Source: Mycocentrospora acerina
Lineage: Eukaryota > Ascomycota > Dothideomycetes > Pleosporales
Direction of reading: 5' to 3'
DNA: 64,000 bases
Assembly (NCBI GenBank): GCA_022701365.1
Contig: JAKUHH010000284.1
Span: forward strand, 952,487 to 1,016,486
Part shown: one piece after another, positions 22,177 to 33,831 of the stretch
Layout of the letters: every line of letters begins with the position of its first letter
How positions within the stretch are numbered: the first letter of the stretch is position 1
Made by a program: the position numbers and the translations under genes
The notes under the pieces: generated by a model
What the model was told of the DNA's origin: nothing
What the model saw: the letters and a program-made list of their open reading frames with translations, nothing else
The model's database searches: none

Positions 22177-22494
22177 TTAACATTTGTAGCGACCAACATA
22201 TTGACTAATAGAAATGCACTCGTCCGGGTACCACCCTCTGCTACATTGGCACCAGCCAAAAGCAGCACCTCCAAAGCTATTGGAGCATTGCAGAGCGCAT
22301 CGGTTCCACGGGCCACCATCGGTTCCTGCTCTGCCACAAGATGCATAGCCCGACACGCAGAACCTGTCTTTAAACCAAATATTGGAGTCACCTGACCACT
22401 CTTGAGGTTCTCTTGCGTCAAGAGGGATAGCAGTAGCCGAAGCGAGCCAAGCAAGAGTGCTAGCGGCAGCAATAGAAATGGATAGAAATTTCAT
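22177..22494 (-). CDS. Cysteine-rich small secreted protein, defensin-like spacing
   Basis: A single-exon, 105-aa protein. Residues 1-22 are a strong signal peptide (cleavage after SATA). An LDAR at 25-28 could be an LxxR pro-domain processing site. The mature part holds eight cysteines at 46, 53, 66, 70, 82, 84, 93 and 105. The pair Cx3C (66-70) followed by a Gly-rich loop and CxC (82-84) matches the cysteine-stabilised alpha-beta signature of defensin-like peptides, with one extra pair; this fold assignment is an inference. Size, secretion, even cysteine number and an isolated AT-rich setting fit an effector or antimicrobial peptide. The frame is intact although surrounding sequence is decayed, which suggests selection. 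Confidence 0.78.
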   Translation of the reverse strand: MKFLSISIAAASTLAWLASATAIPLDAREPQEWSGDSNIWFKDRFCVSGYASCGRAGTDGGPWNRCALQCSNSFGGAAFGWCQCSRGWYPDECISISQYVGRYKC

Positions 22495-22604
22495 AATTTT
22501 TGAAGAATAAGAGGTGATTATTAATAAAGTTGTTTGAGAACGTTTGAGTGTAAAGATATAGTAGTGAAGTGCTTCGTGCGTATTCTACAGAGGAGATGGT
22601 AGGT

Positions 22605-22612
22605 CTTTTATA
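22605..22612 (-). promoter_or_regulatory. TATA box of the cysteine-rich secreted protein
   Basis: TATAAAAG on the minus strand, 111 bases upstream of the start codon at 22494. Confidence 0.5.
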
Positions 22613-24198
22613 CTTGTTCAAGCTGACCTTTTGTCTTAAAATCGGCCGCACAGAAAGTAACCACATGTTCTTGGCGTTAATGCGATTTTTATTTAAGACC
22701 TCCTGGTTCATAGAAACTTTCCGAGTAGACCAATTGTATAACTGTCTTTGAGGACAGGTTACTTTTACAATGATGACTTATATTACCAAGCCACGCGAAT
22801 TTGGCTACCTATCCTGTCACAATTGCCTCTTAGTTAGTATGCTTCGACAAAAGAGGGCGATGCTTGACAAAAAAATGCTATCAAACGATCACGTTCGGCA
22901 CTAAAGCGAGATCTGGGGTTGCCGGTTGAGTTGAAGTTAGATACCGGATAGTGCTAGGGGAGAACTGTTTTTTTTTTCGTCTATGTTGTACTACCCTGAC
23001 TAAGCTAGCTAGTTCAAACACAATAATACCTTTGCAGACGTTATTCTATAAGGCGCTTGTTGGGAGTACACCTTGACGAGGCCTGACGGAGGGTACTCCT
23101 AATTACTAAGTACTAAGTACTAAGTACCACTGGAGGTTGTACTAGGTCACTAGAGAAACTTTATACTATTTTTTTTAGATCTGTAACAGTCTAAATTTCA
23201 AGAAGTCTATTACAAAGACTTTAACAGAATTACTGCCAGTAAAGCAGAAATTTTAATTTATTTATAACTGCTACCAATAAAACCTGCCAAGCATCAAATC
23301 GCGAAGATATCCAGATTCTACACTAAGCCTACAAGAAGGAACCACTTAACCCCCAATCCCCTCCACCCTACCGCAGCCTCCTCAACAATGAAATCGCCAT
23401 CCACATAGATAAAACCAAACACAATATCGCGATCGTCCATCTCCCCACTGAAAGCAGCGGCACCAGCATTGAAGCAACCAATCATCAAATACGAAATCAA
23501 CCCTCTTTTCACCACCAATTCCAACAACTACACCTCGAGAAAAAAAATCATCGAAAAAAACCCCTCATATCCATCATTCTCCAAACCGCAAACAACCCCA
23601 CCCACCCATAAATATAAAACAAGGTACGATCACCTACCCCATACCACCCACCCACTCCTTCCATCGATCGCAGCAGCCAAGAGAGAGGGGCAACGGGACG
23701 GGGGGAAAGGAAAGACCGACGGAGTAAAGGAAAAATACGCGATGCAGCAGATCCCTCTACGCTTCCGTCCAAACGGCCAGGGAAAAAAATAAATGAACTC
23801 GGCGGTATTTTTGTTTTCTATGGCACCGACGATCGCAAACAGCGATAATCAGGGGATCGGGAGAAAAATAAATTGGCGCGTTTAGTATGGATGGGAGTAG
23901 GGGAGGGAGGGAGGGAGGGAGGGAGGAGGGGAAAGTGTGGCGAAAGGAGCTGGATTTGTTATCTTGCGAACAAGGGCTGGGTACGGGTGGTACGGTGAGT
24001 GGGGCGGAAAGTAGGCTCCGCTTGCTTGATGAAGTGGTTGGGGGCGAGAGAGAGAGAGAGATGTGCAACACATTTGAAATTGTCTGATTAATCATGTCTA
24101 GATTTTGATGCAGTCGAAGATTTTGATGGTTCTATCAACAAGGGTATAGTTGCGCATATTTCCAAAATGATGAAAGAAAAAAAAAGGATTTACCAAAA
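22613..24198. other. Gene-free AT-rich DNA with simple repeats
   Basis: Contains ACTAAGT triplication near 23105-23127, a GGGA tetranucleotide run at about 23898-23930 and a GA run at 24046-24060. Near 23062-23101 a near-perfect dyad (GGAGTAC against GTACTCC) flanks GCCTGACGGAGG. No gene recognised. Confidence 0.4.
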
Positions 24199-25527
24199 CT
24201 AAACAATCTGCCATGTTCGTCCCATTTCCGTTCGCTCGTCGTTGGTCAATACATCCACCTCTGTCTTTTTGAGAATGACGCCCTGTCCGTTTTTCCTCAG
24301 CGTCTGGTCACTCCCCATGCTGCTCTCCCTTTTCACTTGGCATGCACCCTCCTCGTCCATGCCGATGATGTTTTCTTCGCTCTCGTTCGCTTTGGTCTGC
24401 AGCACGCTGACTCCGTAGGTGTCTTTTGTCTTGCTGAATCCCATTCGCGAGACGAGCGTGTTCGGCTTGGATAGTTCATGGGATTCGTTGCCATCGGAGT
24501 TTTTGTTGGATGAGTAACCCGAGCGTGTAGGGGAGGAGTTCCAGAAGCTGCGGGTGAATAAGGGGCGGATCATAGTTGCCTGACCTATGGTTACGGCGAC
24601 AATGTCTTCGCGGCAGGACCAAATAGCTGCCGTTTGTCCTTTTTGAAGCTTCAGAATTGGTTAGCATGAAGATCGTGGTAGAGCAAGGGGGTAGAGAGGG
24701 TGGTACGTACTGCGAGGACGAAGTAAACTCGAAGTATCGCTGCGATCATGATGAAGATTCCAGCGCTGAATAGAAACATCAGGCCAAGTTTGCGGCCCAA
24801 GGAAATCTTCAATGGCATGATGATGGGGATGGGGATAAGAATGATGCAGAGATCTGTTACAAGGTTGAGCACAAGGATGGTGAGCAGGAAGACTGGGCTT
24901 TGTGGCATGCAGTGATCTATTAACTGGTTAGTACTCGCTATTTTGAACAAGTCATTGAGCAGAACTTACTGCCTGGATCCGGGAGAATCTGCCACAGTTT
25001 ATGAAACGGACGGCACGCGAGCGCGAGTAGAAGCCAGATGGAAAGGCCAGTCACGATGACGAGAATCTTCACTGGCCTGATGATGTTTTTCACCCACACC
25101 ACACCAACAATTCTCCGGTAAAAGAACAGCATGTTGAGTTTCAACGACCAGATCAGGCCAATGTAGGTGTACCACCCAACCATGAACCACTTGGTGCCTG
25201 CCTGACGCGCAGCTGCTTGTTCCGGGGTGAATGCAAGGCGTTCCTCCATGGTAAGATGTGATGTGTCGCCAGTCCCGCCAACAAAGTGCGCCGCTGTCGT
25301 CATACCAGCGTAACAAATCTGCAGAGGTTTAGCTGCGTACGTCGACGCGTCGTTGGGTAACGTGAAATGCTTACCCATGAAAAGAAGATCAGGTAGTCAT
25401 CAGGGCGATACCCAGCGAATCCAACCATTTTTGTCCGCACGAAAATTCTCAGTATAATCATAATACTTCCAACAGCGAATAGAGTCCATGTCTCGATGAG
25501 AGCCGCCTCGAGAGGACTCACTGCCAT
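24199..25527 (-). CDS. Fungal rhodopsin-domain integral membrane protein (PTH11-like)
   Basis: Exons: 25527-25375, 25318-24970, 24916-24711 and 24648-24199 (385 aa), all with GT-AG introns of 53-62 bp and consistent phase. The product has seven hydrophobic segments: near residues 10-30 (ETWTLFAVGSIMIILRIFVR), after the DDYLIF motif, around WFMVGWYTYIGLIW, KILVIVTGLSIWLLLALACRPF, FLLTILVLNLVTDLCIILIP and LGLMFLFSAGIFIMIAAILR. The motifs FVRT, DDY, LKLNMLFFYRR, CRPF, TDLCIILIPIPI and RVYF are those of the fungal rhodopsin domain (PF20684 type) shared by PTH11-like putative receptors. The C-terminal ~110 residues are a hydrophilic Ser-rich cytoplasmic tail. Ligand unknown. Confidence 0.88.
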
Positions 25528-26650
25528 GATTGTGTCAAATCAAGGGGTGTGTTTGAGGAGAGAACAATGATGGTGGTGAAGATGAAGATGGGAACGACGG
25601 TAATGATGATCAAATGAAGCTAGTGATGAATACTTCACAGTGTACCTTTTAGAAGGATCACTTCACAATGTACCTTTTCGGAGGATTTTGAAAGAGTCAT
25701 GAGAACGGCCGTGGGTATATGTACTATGTATGCATTCTAATCCTTTGCACATCTTCACTCAACACAGTGACACAAGGGGGCAGAAACGACCCTGCAATCA
25801 GGTTCCCTGCAGATCTCCCACCTGCAGAGATATCCGTAACGGGTATACAAGCATACTGGGATGTATCAAACACCCTCGTCGGGAAGCTCGGCTCATCCAG
25901 ATACGGGTGCAATGTTATGTTGCAATCCAGACAAGCACTCTGATTCACCGATTCAAACAGGCATTTCCAGAAAAAGGACGCAAAAAAAAGACACAAACAC
26001 ACGAGAAAATGTATTGAAAGGGAAAGAAAAAGAGAAAAAAAAGGCATAGATGAGTAAAAAGGAGTGATGGAAGCGGGGCGATGTTGCAAAAAAAGCAAGT
26101 TTAGCGAGAGAGGACCTGGATGGAAAAAGCAACCAGCACATCAAGTGGCATAGCAAAGGTGAAAAAGCAACGGCCGCCCCACTTACGGGACGCGTCTCCC
26201 CGCTGTTCCTAGCGAATATGCCGAAGCACGACCGTCATTACACCTGCAGCTGTCCAACCACATCACATCTCCTGTGAACCGCTGTACGCGGGGAGGCAAG
26301 CCAAACATGCCGCCCTACATGCCAAAAATTATGCACATGGGTTTCTCCTCGATCGTCTCTCCTCGGCTGCACTATTGAACGTGCCGCAGCTTATCAGCAT
26401 CTAGGAGCTGCATATTTCGCCCGGTGTGGAAGGCAAAGAAGCCGGATGGAGTTACTCTGTCGATAGTGGTGTAGCACGGCAGCACCCAGTGACCAAGCGT
26501 TTGGTATATTTATGCCTGTTGTGTTCTGTCGTCTCTTCCTGTCGTCATCTTTTCTCAATCTGTCCTGTTGCTTTGGTGGCAGAAAACTGGCACCGTGCTT
26601 TAATACTCTCAAACCAACGGATGTCCATCGCCTCAGAGTGTAAGACCAGC
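25528..26650. other. Divergent intergenic region
   Basis: Separates the divergently transcribed rhodopsin-domain gene and the monooxygenase and should contain both promoters. Two GTACCTTTT elements lie at 25642 and 25670 in a short tandem (about 28-bp spacing). In-frame ATGs upstream of 26651 (26621 and 26426) cannot be excluded as starts. Confidence 0.4.
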
Positions 26651-28427
26651 ATGGGATCTGTTCTGTCTCGCATCAATGGTGCCCGAAAAGAAGTCTCCGA
26701 CAGTTCCAGCGGTGCCCTGGTTCAAGACCTCGATGCCCTAGTTGTTGGCGCTGGCTTTGGCGGCGTCTACCAGCTCAAGGTGATCCGGGATGCAGGATAC
26801 TCTGTTAAGCTCGTTGAAGCAGGGTCTGACTATGGAGGCGTGTGGTATTGGAACCGGTACCCTGGCGCCCGAGTCGACAGTTCCATCCCGCATTATGAAT
26901 TCTCCGATCCTGCGCTGTGGAAGGACTGGTCATGGAAGCAGCGATTCCCTGGCGGGGAGGAGCTGCGCGCTTACTTTGCTCATGTGGCAGACAAGTGGGA
27001 CCTGAGGAAGGACACTCAATTCGATACTTTTGTGGAGAGTGCAACGTGGGATGAAGTGGAGAAGAAATGGACGGTCAAGACGAAGACAGGGAAGACGTAC
27101 CGGGTCAAGTACTTTTTGCTGAATACGGGTTTTGCGGCCAAGAGATACATTCCGGATTGGAAGGGGATTGATTCGTTTAAAGGTAGAGCTCCAATCAAAC
27201 GCTCAACAGACGTGAATATGAATTAACAATTGCAGGAACCTTTGTCCATCCATCCTATTGGCCTCACAAGGGTCTCGACCTGGCAGGGAAGAAGGTGGCT
27301 GTAATCGGCACCGGATCCACGGGTATCCAGCTTGCGCAAGAAGTGAGCAAGGTTGCTAGTCAGCTGACTGTCTTCCAACGCACAATCAACATGTCAATGC
27401 CCATGAAGCAGGTAGACTACAACCTTCCAGAGCAAGCGCTTCCACGGCCAGACTACCCAGATCTTTTCGCCAACCGCAAAGAAAGCTTCTCTGGTTTCTC
27501 ATTCAATTTCCTACCTCGTTCTACCTTTGATGATAATCCAGAGCAGCGCCAGCAAACCTATGAATCACTCTGGGCAGAGGGCGACTTCAAGTTTTGGCTC
27601 GCGACATACTATGATATGCTCTTTACCAAAGATGCCAACCGCGAAGCATACAATTTCTGGCGAGACAAGACACGTGCCAAGATCCACGATTCTAAGGTCG
27701 CTGACATCCTCGCACCAATGGAGCAACCATACGCATTTGGCTGCAAGCGCATCTCCCTTGAGAACAAGTACTTTGAGATGTACAACCAGCCCAACGTTTC
27801 TCTAGTGGACGTCAGTGACAAGGGAACACCAATCCTTGAAATCACCACGTCAGGCATCAAGACGACGGAGAAGGAACACGACTTTGACTACATCATCTGT
27901 GCTACAGGGTATGACGCTGTTACGGGCGGACTGAAGCAAATCGACATCCGCGGTCCTTCTGGTGAGAGTCTGAGCGACTACTGGAAAGATGGCGCGAAAA
28001 CTTACCTCGGGCTCGCCGTCTCTGGGTTTCCGAATACGTTCTTCACATACGGACCGCAGGCCCCGACCGCGCTATGCAATGGCCCGACGTGTGCAGAGCT
28101 GCAGGGTGATTGGATCCTGCGGGCAATGAACCACATGAGAGATAACAAGCTCGAGAAGATTGATGCGCAGAAGGAGAGCGAAGACCAATACAAGGAAATG
28201 ATTTGGAAGTTGGCGAACGCGTCGCTTTTGCCAAGTGTGGATTCGGTAAGTCACCCCATGTTATCATGGCTTCGAGTAGTGTATTGACAATGCTACAGTG
28301 GTATATGGGCACGAATATTCCTGGAAAGCCAAGAGAGCCCTTGATCTATCTCGGTGGTGTGCCAACATATTACAAGATGATCAACGATGCTGCTGCGGAC
28401 GGATATGCTGGATTTGATTTGTCGTAA
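26651..28427 (+). CDS. Flavin-binding Baeyer-Villiger-type monooxygenase
   Basis: Exons: 26651-27182, 27236-28245 and 28299-28427 (556 aa). The start at 26651 has A at -3 and G at +4. An FAD Rossmann motif GAGFGG lies at about residue 33 and is followed by GGVWYWNRYPGARVD, typical of this family. The Baeyer-Villiger fingerprint FxGxxxHxxxWP is present and spans the first intron (FKGTFVHPSYWP). The NADPH Rossmann motif GTGSTG follows, and later ATGYDAVTGG. These enzymes insert oxygen into ketones, or hydroxylate, using NADPH and O2, in catabolism or secondary metabolism; the substrate cannot be told. No biosynthetic backbone gene lies nearby, so a catabolic role is as likely. Confidence 0.93.
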
Positions 28428-29705
28428 GGGAACATGAGTTAAGAAATGGGTCACGACTTTGACATTACGAGGGATAGGCCGGTTCTCTTTTTTTCCAGCG
28501 TTCTTTTGTACATGGGTCGCGTTGAAGGCATAATGCTCACATTTCCGTCGTTTGTGTAGTCCGATATGCTCGATGATTTGTCATGATAGCCACTGAAGTT
28601 TGGGGAGAAGGCGTTGGTGCGGTTGGTAGCAGATAAACACATACGATTCGAGTGCAATGTTCATGTCGGGCCGTCTTTTCTCCTTGAAAGCTGATGACTG
28701 GGTTGCATTCAGTCGGAAATTAAAATGCATTCCCTGCTGATCATGGCCCTTCCGACCTGCGTTGGTTTAGTAGATTTGTTCAAACCAAGACAGCGGATGA
28801 AGGTGCAGCTATCAAGGTAGTGCATGACCATGTCGAAGAGGAGTTGTTGTTCTACAAAACCGCAAAGAGAAGAGGCTAAGTGTTTAGAAAAGTGGAAAAT
28901 TTGAGCAAAGACGTGTGCAATAGAAAGCGTGGTAAGAGTGCCACATGTGAACCTGACCGATCTGATCTTTGCTCAATCATACCTACCCAAAACGTTGGGA
29001 CAGGGCGATGCGCAGCGTCTACTTACAAGGCCGGAATACGTCCTTTGGTGAGTGGGTGCCAAGTGTCCAAAAAGATTGTGGGCTATTCTCATCTCCCGTG
29101 TCATGCACTCGTTGCATATTAGGCCATGTTAGGTCATGTTAGGCCATGCTGCCTGCCCCTGTCAATCATGCTGTCGAGTCGATACTGCACAGCACTTTTC
29201 AGCGGGCTTGTGAGTGATGCACGCATTTTGTGCAATATTCTGGGTGATGACATTTAATGACTGCTCCGGCAAAGCTGGCATGGTTTCTGATCCCGCCAGT
29301 CTACCGTCGTCATGCATGCAATGTCAAAACCAGTGCTGTTGCGAGCTCAAAAGCTTCCACTGTTGCAGCTGTGAGGTACATGTTGCACGTACTGGTAGGC
29401 TTAAATGCCGCATTTTCTTCAGCATCACAAACATGTACCAAACAGGAAGCAGAGAGTACGTATATATCAGCGCATGCACAAGGCCTAACTGGGTTGGGTG
29501 TGGGAGAGGCTTGCTTTGGCAGCGCGACGGACGTTGATCCGTTGGATTGGTGATGCAGAGAAGATGTCACGATGATTCTGCATGCTGTCACCGGATGTGC
29601 GGGAAGACGGGCTTGCACGTGTGACGCTGATGATGATGGTGGTGGTGGTGTTTTTGATGTTGTTGTTGATGTTCATGTTGCTGCTGGCGTTGATGTTGGT
29701 GTTGG

Positions 29706-29744
<39 letters not shown>

Positions 29745-30473
29745 CGCTGTTGCCGTTGATGTGAGACGGGCGACGGGGAGTGAGACGAGGCTCTTGCGCA
29801 TGTGCATGTGCATGTGCGTGCAGGGAAGGAGCAGGGCAATCCCTTAGGTAAGCACGATGCGAATCGAAACCGTCGCCATCGCCGTCGCCGTCAAATCGCA
29901 TCGTGCCGTATCGCGTCCCTCGCCTCGTATCGCATCGCATGGCATCGTGGGCGACAGGACACCTGACAGCACGTTGTTCATGCTGCCGGAGAGTCGCACC
30001 ACAAACCTTATTTGCGTGTTTTCCACACGTTTCGAGGGGCCAGCGGGTCGAGGGCTGGAACGAGGGGCGGCCGGGGTGGGCTGCAGCAGAGGCTGTCTCA
30101 ATCTTGGGGGACGGACGAAGACGGGCAGCCAATGAGCGCCGAGCGTCGAGGCTGGCGGCATTGGTGGGCACATTGGCACGTCTCCTCGGGCACCTGCCGT
30201 CTCGGTCAGCAGCGCCTTCCCTCTCAAGCTTCCTTGGCCTTGCCTCTCTCCCACGCCTAACGCTTATCCACCGCCGCCCTTTGTCCTGTCGCGCGCACGA
30301 CACCAGACACGACGACGATCACGACACCCACCACGCCAACATCCACCGCCCACATCGCCCACGACACCCACCCTCTCGTCTGCACGGCTGCCATGACGTC
30401 CGTCTGACAGTCAATGGGACGACACCCCCTCGCCACACGCGCTGCTGCTGCTGGTTCAGAATAGCCGCCGACC
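28428..30473. other. Long intergenic region with a TTGCTG microsatellite
   Basis: About 2 kb. A (TTGCTG)n-type tract spans roughly 29640-29760. Long open frames on both strands across it are products of the repeat (Gln/His, Asn/Ser or Leu/Val runs) and not convincing genes. A 'taggccatgt' tandem occurs near 29121-29146. The last 300-400 bases are GC-rich and presumably contain the palH promoter and 5' leader. Confidence 0.45.
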
Positions 30474-32810
30474 ATGTGGGACGCCCAGGCGTGGGACGTC
30501 GCGGCCGACCTCCTGGCCCGGCGCGACGCGAGCAGGCCCTACGTGAGTACCACGACACCGGCGGCGCTGGCGATGCTGGCGACGCTGGAAACACCCACGA
30601 CCGTCGAAGTGGCTGACGGCAGCGTCCAGCACTGTCCCTCGTACAAGCTGCCCGCGCACGGAGTCATCGAAATCGGCCCCAACAACTATGTCACGCTCAC
30701 CACCGACGCCGTCTTCCGCCCCCAGTGCACCGAGGCCGCACAGGGCGTCGAGATGGGCGGCGAGATCAGCATCGCCGACACGCGCGACCCCTTCCACGCC
30801 TCCATCACCCCCCAGGCCTATGCCACGGGCGCTGCCACGGTCATTGCCTGGATGCTCGTCATCATGCTCATCATCACCCCTCGCACCTTCCACGCCGGCA
30901 ATGCCTCTGGCCGCTCTGGGCTCATGGGCCGCCGCGGCATGATCAGCGGCGCCTCGGGCGGCGGCTCCATTATCGGCGTCGGCAGCAGGCCCTGGTTGCA
31001 AAAGGTCGCCGCCCTCACCGTCGCCGTGTCGCTGACGCTGGCCACTGCCGACACGTTCAAGATTGCCGCGCGCCAGTACAACGACGGCTTCATCGACGCC
31101 ATGGACCTGCGCGACCAGGTCGTTGCCGGCATGGAAATCAAGGTCTCGCGCGTCATCTCCGACATCTTCATCTGGCTTGCACAGGTGCAGACGCTGATCC
31201 GCCTGTTCCCCCGCCACAAGGAGAAGGTCATGATCAAGTGGGTTGGTTTCGCCCTCATCCTGCTCGACATCACCTTTAGCTGTCTCAACAGCTTCGGACC
31301 CTACGAGAACAACAGCCGCCCAACCCACTTCGACACTGCCATACCCGCCCTGAGCTACCTATTCCAACTCTCTCTCAGCATGCTGTACGCCGCCTGGGTC
31401 ATGTACTATGCGATTACCAAGCGGCGATATGCATTTTACCACTCGATGATGTGGAACATGACCGTCGTCGCCTTCCTATCCATCATTGCCATACTCACAC
31501 CCGTTGTTTTCTTCATCACTGACATTGCCAACTACACCATTGCCGGCTGGGGAGATTACTTTCGCTGGGTCGGCGCGGCTGCAGCCAGTGTAATTGTATG
31601 GGAATGGGTCGAACGAATTGAAGTTTTGGAAAGAGAAGAACGCAAGGACGGGATTCTAGGAAGAGAGGTCTACGACGGCGACGACATGCTCGACACAACA
31701 CCATCCACCAGCTCGCCCTGGCCACACAACCGGAAGAGCCAGGTTTCCGAAAAGGGCAAAAAGAAGGGCGGAGATAGCGGAGACAGCGGTGGTTTCGCCG
31801 CCTTCACGTCAGCCCACACAGCCCATCTGGTCGATTTTACAAGGAAATTAGGCCGAAGAATGAACGACACCCCCAAAACAGAAGCACGCAAAAAACGTAA
31901 TATCCACATCCCGGCCCCAGCCCCGGTCCATCGTCGATCCGAGTCTGGCAACCGTGGTGAACGAAGCTCGCGTCAATATAGACGCGTGTCAACGCCCCCG
32001 CCGATACCGGTCATATCTTCTCCAGTCAGCCGAACCGACACTACTAGCGCCGACTCGACTGTGTACACGGTTCGATACCATCCCATCTCGGTGACACCTC
32101 CAATCCGACAGCCTGTGTTGAGCGAAAATCAAACAGGACACGGCCCGACCCACACCAACGCGCAAGAAGCTCCGATTCAACCCGCCAATCCCGAGGATCC
32201 CGAGAGAGGTGGCGAATCAAACTCGGATGGCATCCCCGCCAGAAGCAGATGGCAAGCCGTTGCCAACCCTTTTCGGCGAAAAGGACGATCCCCACCGCCG
32301 GAACTACAGAGGGGTCGAGTCATTGAACCGCTCATAATCGAGGACATCACTGCCAACATTCCACCACGCCACTACGCCGGTCTAGCATTGTCAGACCGCC
32401 TGGGTACATTTGCGGCACAGCAAGGCGAGAGGTTCAGGTCGAAGAAGAAGACAGGACAGACATCTGAAATAGATTTACCAGTGACTGTGATTCCTGCGCA
32501 ACCTCGAGGTCAGACGTGGTCGCCGGAGCTCATACAGCAGCAACAGCGGGCAAGACAGGACGAGATCTCTGCGCACATGGGGATTCAGATTGCAAGAGTA
32601 CCGACGACTGTAGAGGAGGAAAGTAATGAGCCATCGCCGACGGCTACGGGCGAGACGATTGAATTCAGCGACGAGGTTTCGTCTAATTCGATTCTTGGTA
32701 ATCGGCGTAGTCCTCGCACGCCACACATACAGTTTGTGCAGTTGGATGGCGAGACGGCGATGGACGAGGAGGACAGGACGACAGCAGCAGCAACACGGAG
32801 CAACCACTAG
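30474..32810 (+). CDS. palH: pH-response sensor PalH/Rim21
   Basis: A single-exon, 778-aa protein; the start has a good context (ACCATGTGG). An extracellular N-terminal part contains CPSYKLPAHGVI, typical of PalH/Rim21. Seven hydrophobic segments follow between residues ~120 and ~385 (GAATVIAWMLVIMLIITP; VAALTVAVSLTLATA; MIKWVGFALILLDITF; LSYLFQLSLSMLYAAWVMYY; MTVVAFLSIIAILTPVVFFI; the last around YFRWVGAAAASVIVWEW). Residues ~390-778 form a long hydrophilic Ser/Pro-rich cytoplasmic tail, which in this family binds the arrestin-like PalF/Rim8. PalH is the plasma-membrane sensor of the alkaline-pH Pal/Rim pathway that leads to PacC processing. No defects seen. Confidence 0.93.
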   Translation: MWDAQAWDVAADLLARRDASRPYVSTTTPAALAMLATLETPTTVEVADGSVQHCPSYKLPAHGVIEIGPNNYVTLTTDAVFRPQCTEAAQGVEMGGEISIADTRDPFHASITPQAYATGAATVIAWMLVIMLIITPRTFHAGNASGRSGLMGRRGMISGASGGGSIIGVGSRPWLQKVAALTVAVSLTLATADTFKIAARQYNDGFIDAMDLRDQVVAGMEIKVSRVISDIFIWLAQVQTLIRLFPRHKEKVMIKWVGFALILLDITFSCLNSFGPYENNSRPTHFDTAIPALSYLFQLSLSMLYAAWVMYYAITKRRYAFYHSMMWNMTVVAFLSIIAILTPVVFFITDIANYTIAGWGDYFRWVGAAAASVIVWEWVERIEVLEREERKDGILGREVYDGDDMLDTTPSTSSPWPHNRKSQVSEKGKKKGGDSGDSGGFAAFTSAHTAHLVDFTRKLGRRMNDTPKTEARKKRNIHIPAPAPVHRRSESGNRGERSSRQYRRVSTPPPIPVISSPVSRTDTTSADSTVYTVRYHPISVTPPIRQPVLSENQTGHGPTHTNAQEAPIQPANPEDPERGGESNSDGIPARSRWQAVANPFRRKGRSPPPELQRGRVIEPLIIEDITANIPPRHYAGLALSDRLGTFAAQQGERFRSKKKTGQTSEIDLPVTVIPAQPRGQTWSPELIQQQQRARQDEISAHMGIQIARVPTTVEEESNEPSPTATGETIEFSDEVSSNSILGNRRSPRTPHIQFVQLDGETAMDEEDRTTAAATRSNH

Positions 32811-33831
32811 AGATGGATGGTAACGAGTAGTTGTGTGTTGAGTGGTGTTGAGACTCTTTGTTGTTGTTGATGTTGTCTATCTGGCTCATGTGTGTACACA
32901 GTTGAGAGGGATTGTTTTTGGTTTTGGCACGCTTATACCCCCATGATTATTATTTTTGGACGGCGCATTGGGAAAGGAGGGGAAATTTTGTGAAAGATTA
33001 GCAAGCGTTTGAATCATGCATATGACACGGATTAGGCAGCATGGGCATGGATAAGGCGCGTGTAATACCTTTGTTCAGATTTGAACAGATTCGTTTTTGT
33101 TGTTGAGTATAGTATAGCGAGAAGAAGAAGAAGAAGAAGAAGAAGAAGAAGAAGAAGAAGAAGAAAAGTGAAAGACGTGAGAGGAGAGGGTAGTAGCAAG
33201 AGTTTGATTGAATTTAGATGAATCTACACGAGTTTACATGATGCTACAATTCGGTTGCTTGAATTTTGATGGAAATCGCATGGTTGTACTGGAATTCATT
33301 ATGTACTGGACAAGATGATTAGGTAGTTGGCTGTTTGATAAACAAGAACAAGGCACAGACGGGCAAAACGAGGCTGGCCAGAAGCAGGTGGCGTGGGCGC
33401 CAAGGCGACGACGACAACGACGACGATGATGTGATGTGAGTGGGCGTGAATGGACAAGCTCGAGGCCTTAGCGCGGAAGCTCTCCCCCCCAGTTCCAGTT
33501 CCACCTGCGGTGTCAGTGCCCCAGTTGGAGTTGCCAGCCGCCCTATCTCGCGTAGTCTAGCTAAGCTGGTTAGCTGGAGCTCTCATGTTATCGTGACCCT
33601 CCCGCTTCACGCGCCTGCCAGGGACCACCCATTCCCTGCATTGCATTGCATTGTCTTGTGTTGCGCTGTTGCTGTACTGTCTTGTGTTGTCTTGCATTGC
33701 CTTGGACTGGATTGGACTGTACTGGACTGGACTGGACTACACTGGACTACACTGGACTACATTGGACCATACTGCGCTGCACCTACATCACTGGCATCCA
33801 AGCACAAGACCGCCGACCCACCCACACGACC
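32811..33831. other. Intergenic region with GAA and ACTGG repeats
   Basis: A perfect (GAA)n run lies at about 33121-33164. Pentanucleotide-like TTGCA/TTGTC and CTGGA repeats at about 33635-33770 lie just upstream of the sorting-nexin start and are probably in its 5' leader. Confidence 0.5.

Noticed and set aside
23062..23101. Dyad with GCCTGACGGAGG shared with about 57193-57204
   Set aside because: A 12-base match with no further similarity; too short to call a shared element end.
29485..30303. 272-codon open frame on the minus strand with Asn/Ser runs
   Set aside because: It is the shadow of a TTGCTG-type microsatellite; alternative frames give Gln/His or Leu/Val runs of equal length, and there is no domain or start context.
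30456..31328. 290-codon minus-strand frame antisense to palH
   Set aside because: A GC-rich codon-bias shadow of the palH coding strand.
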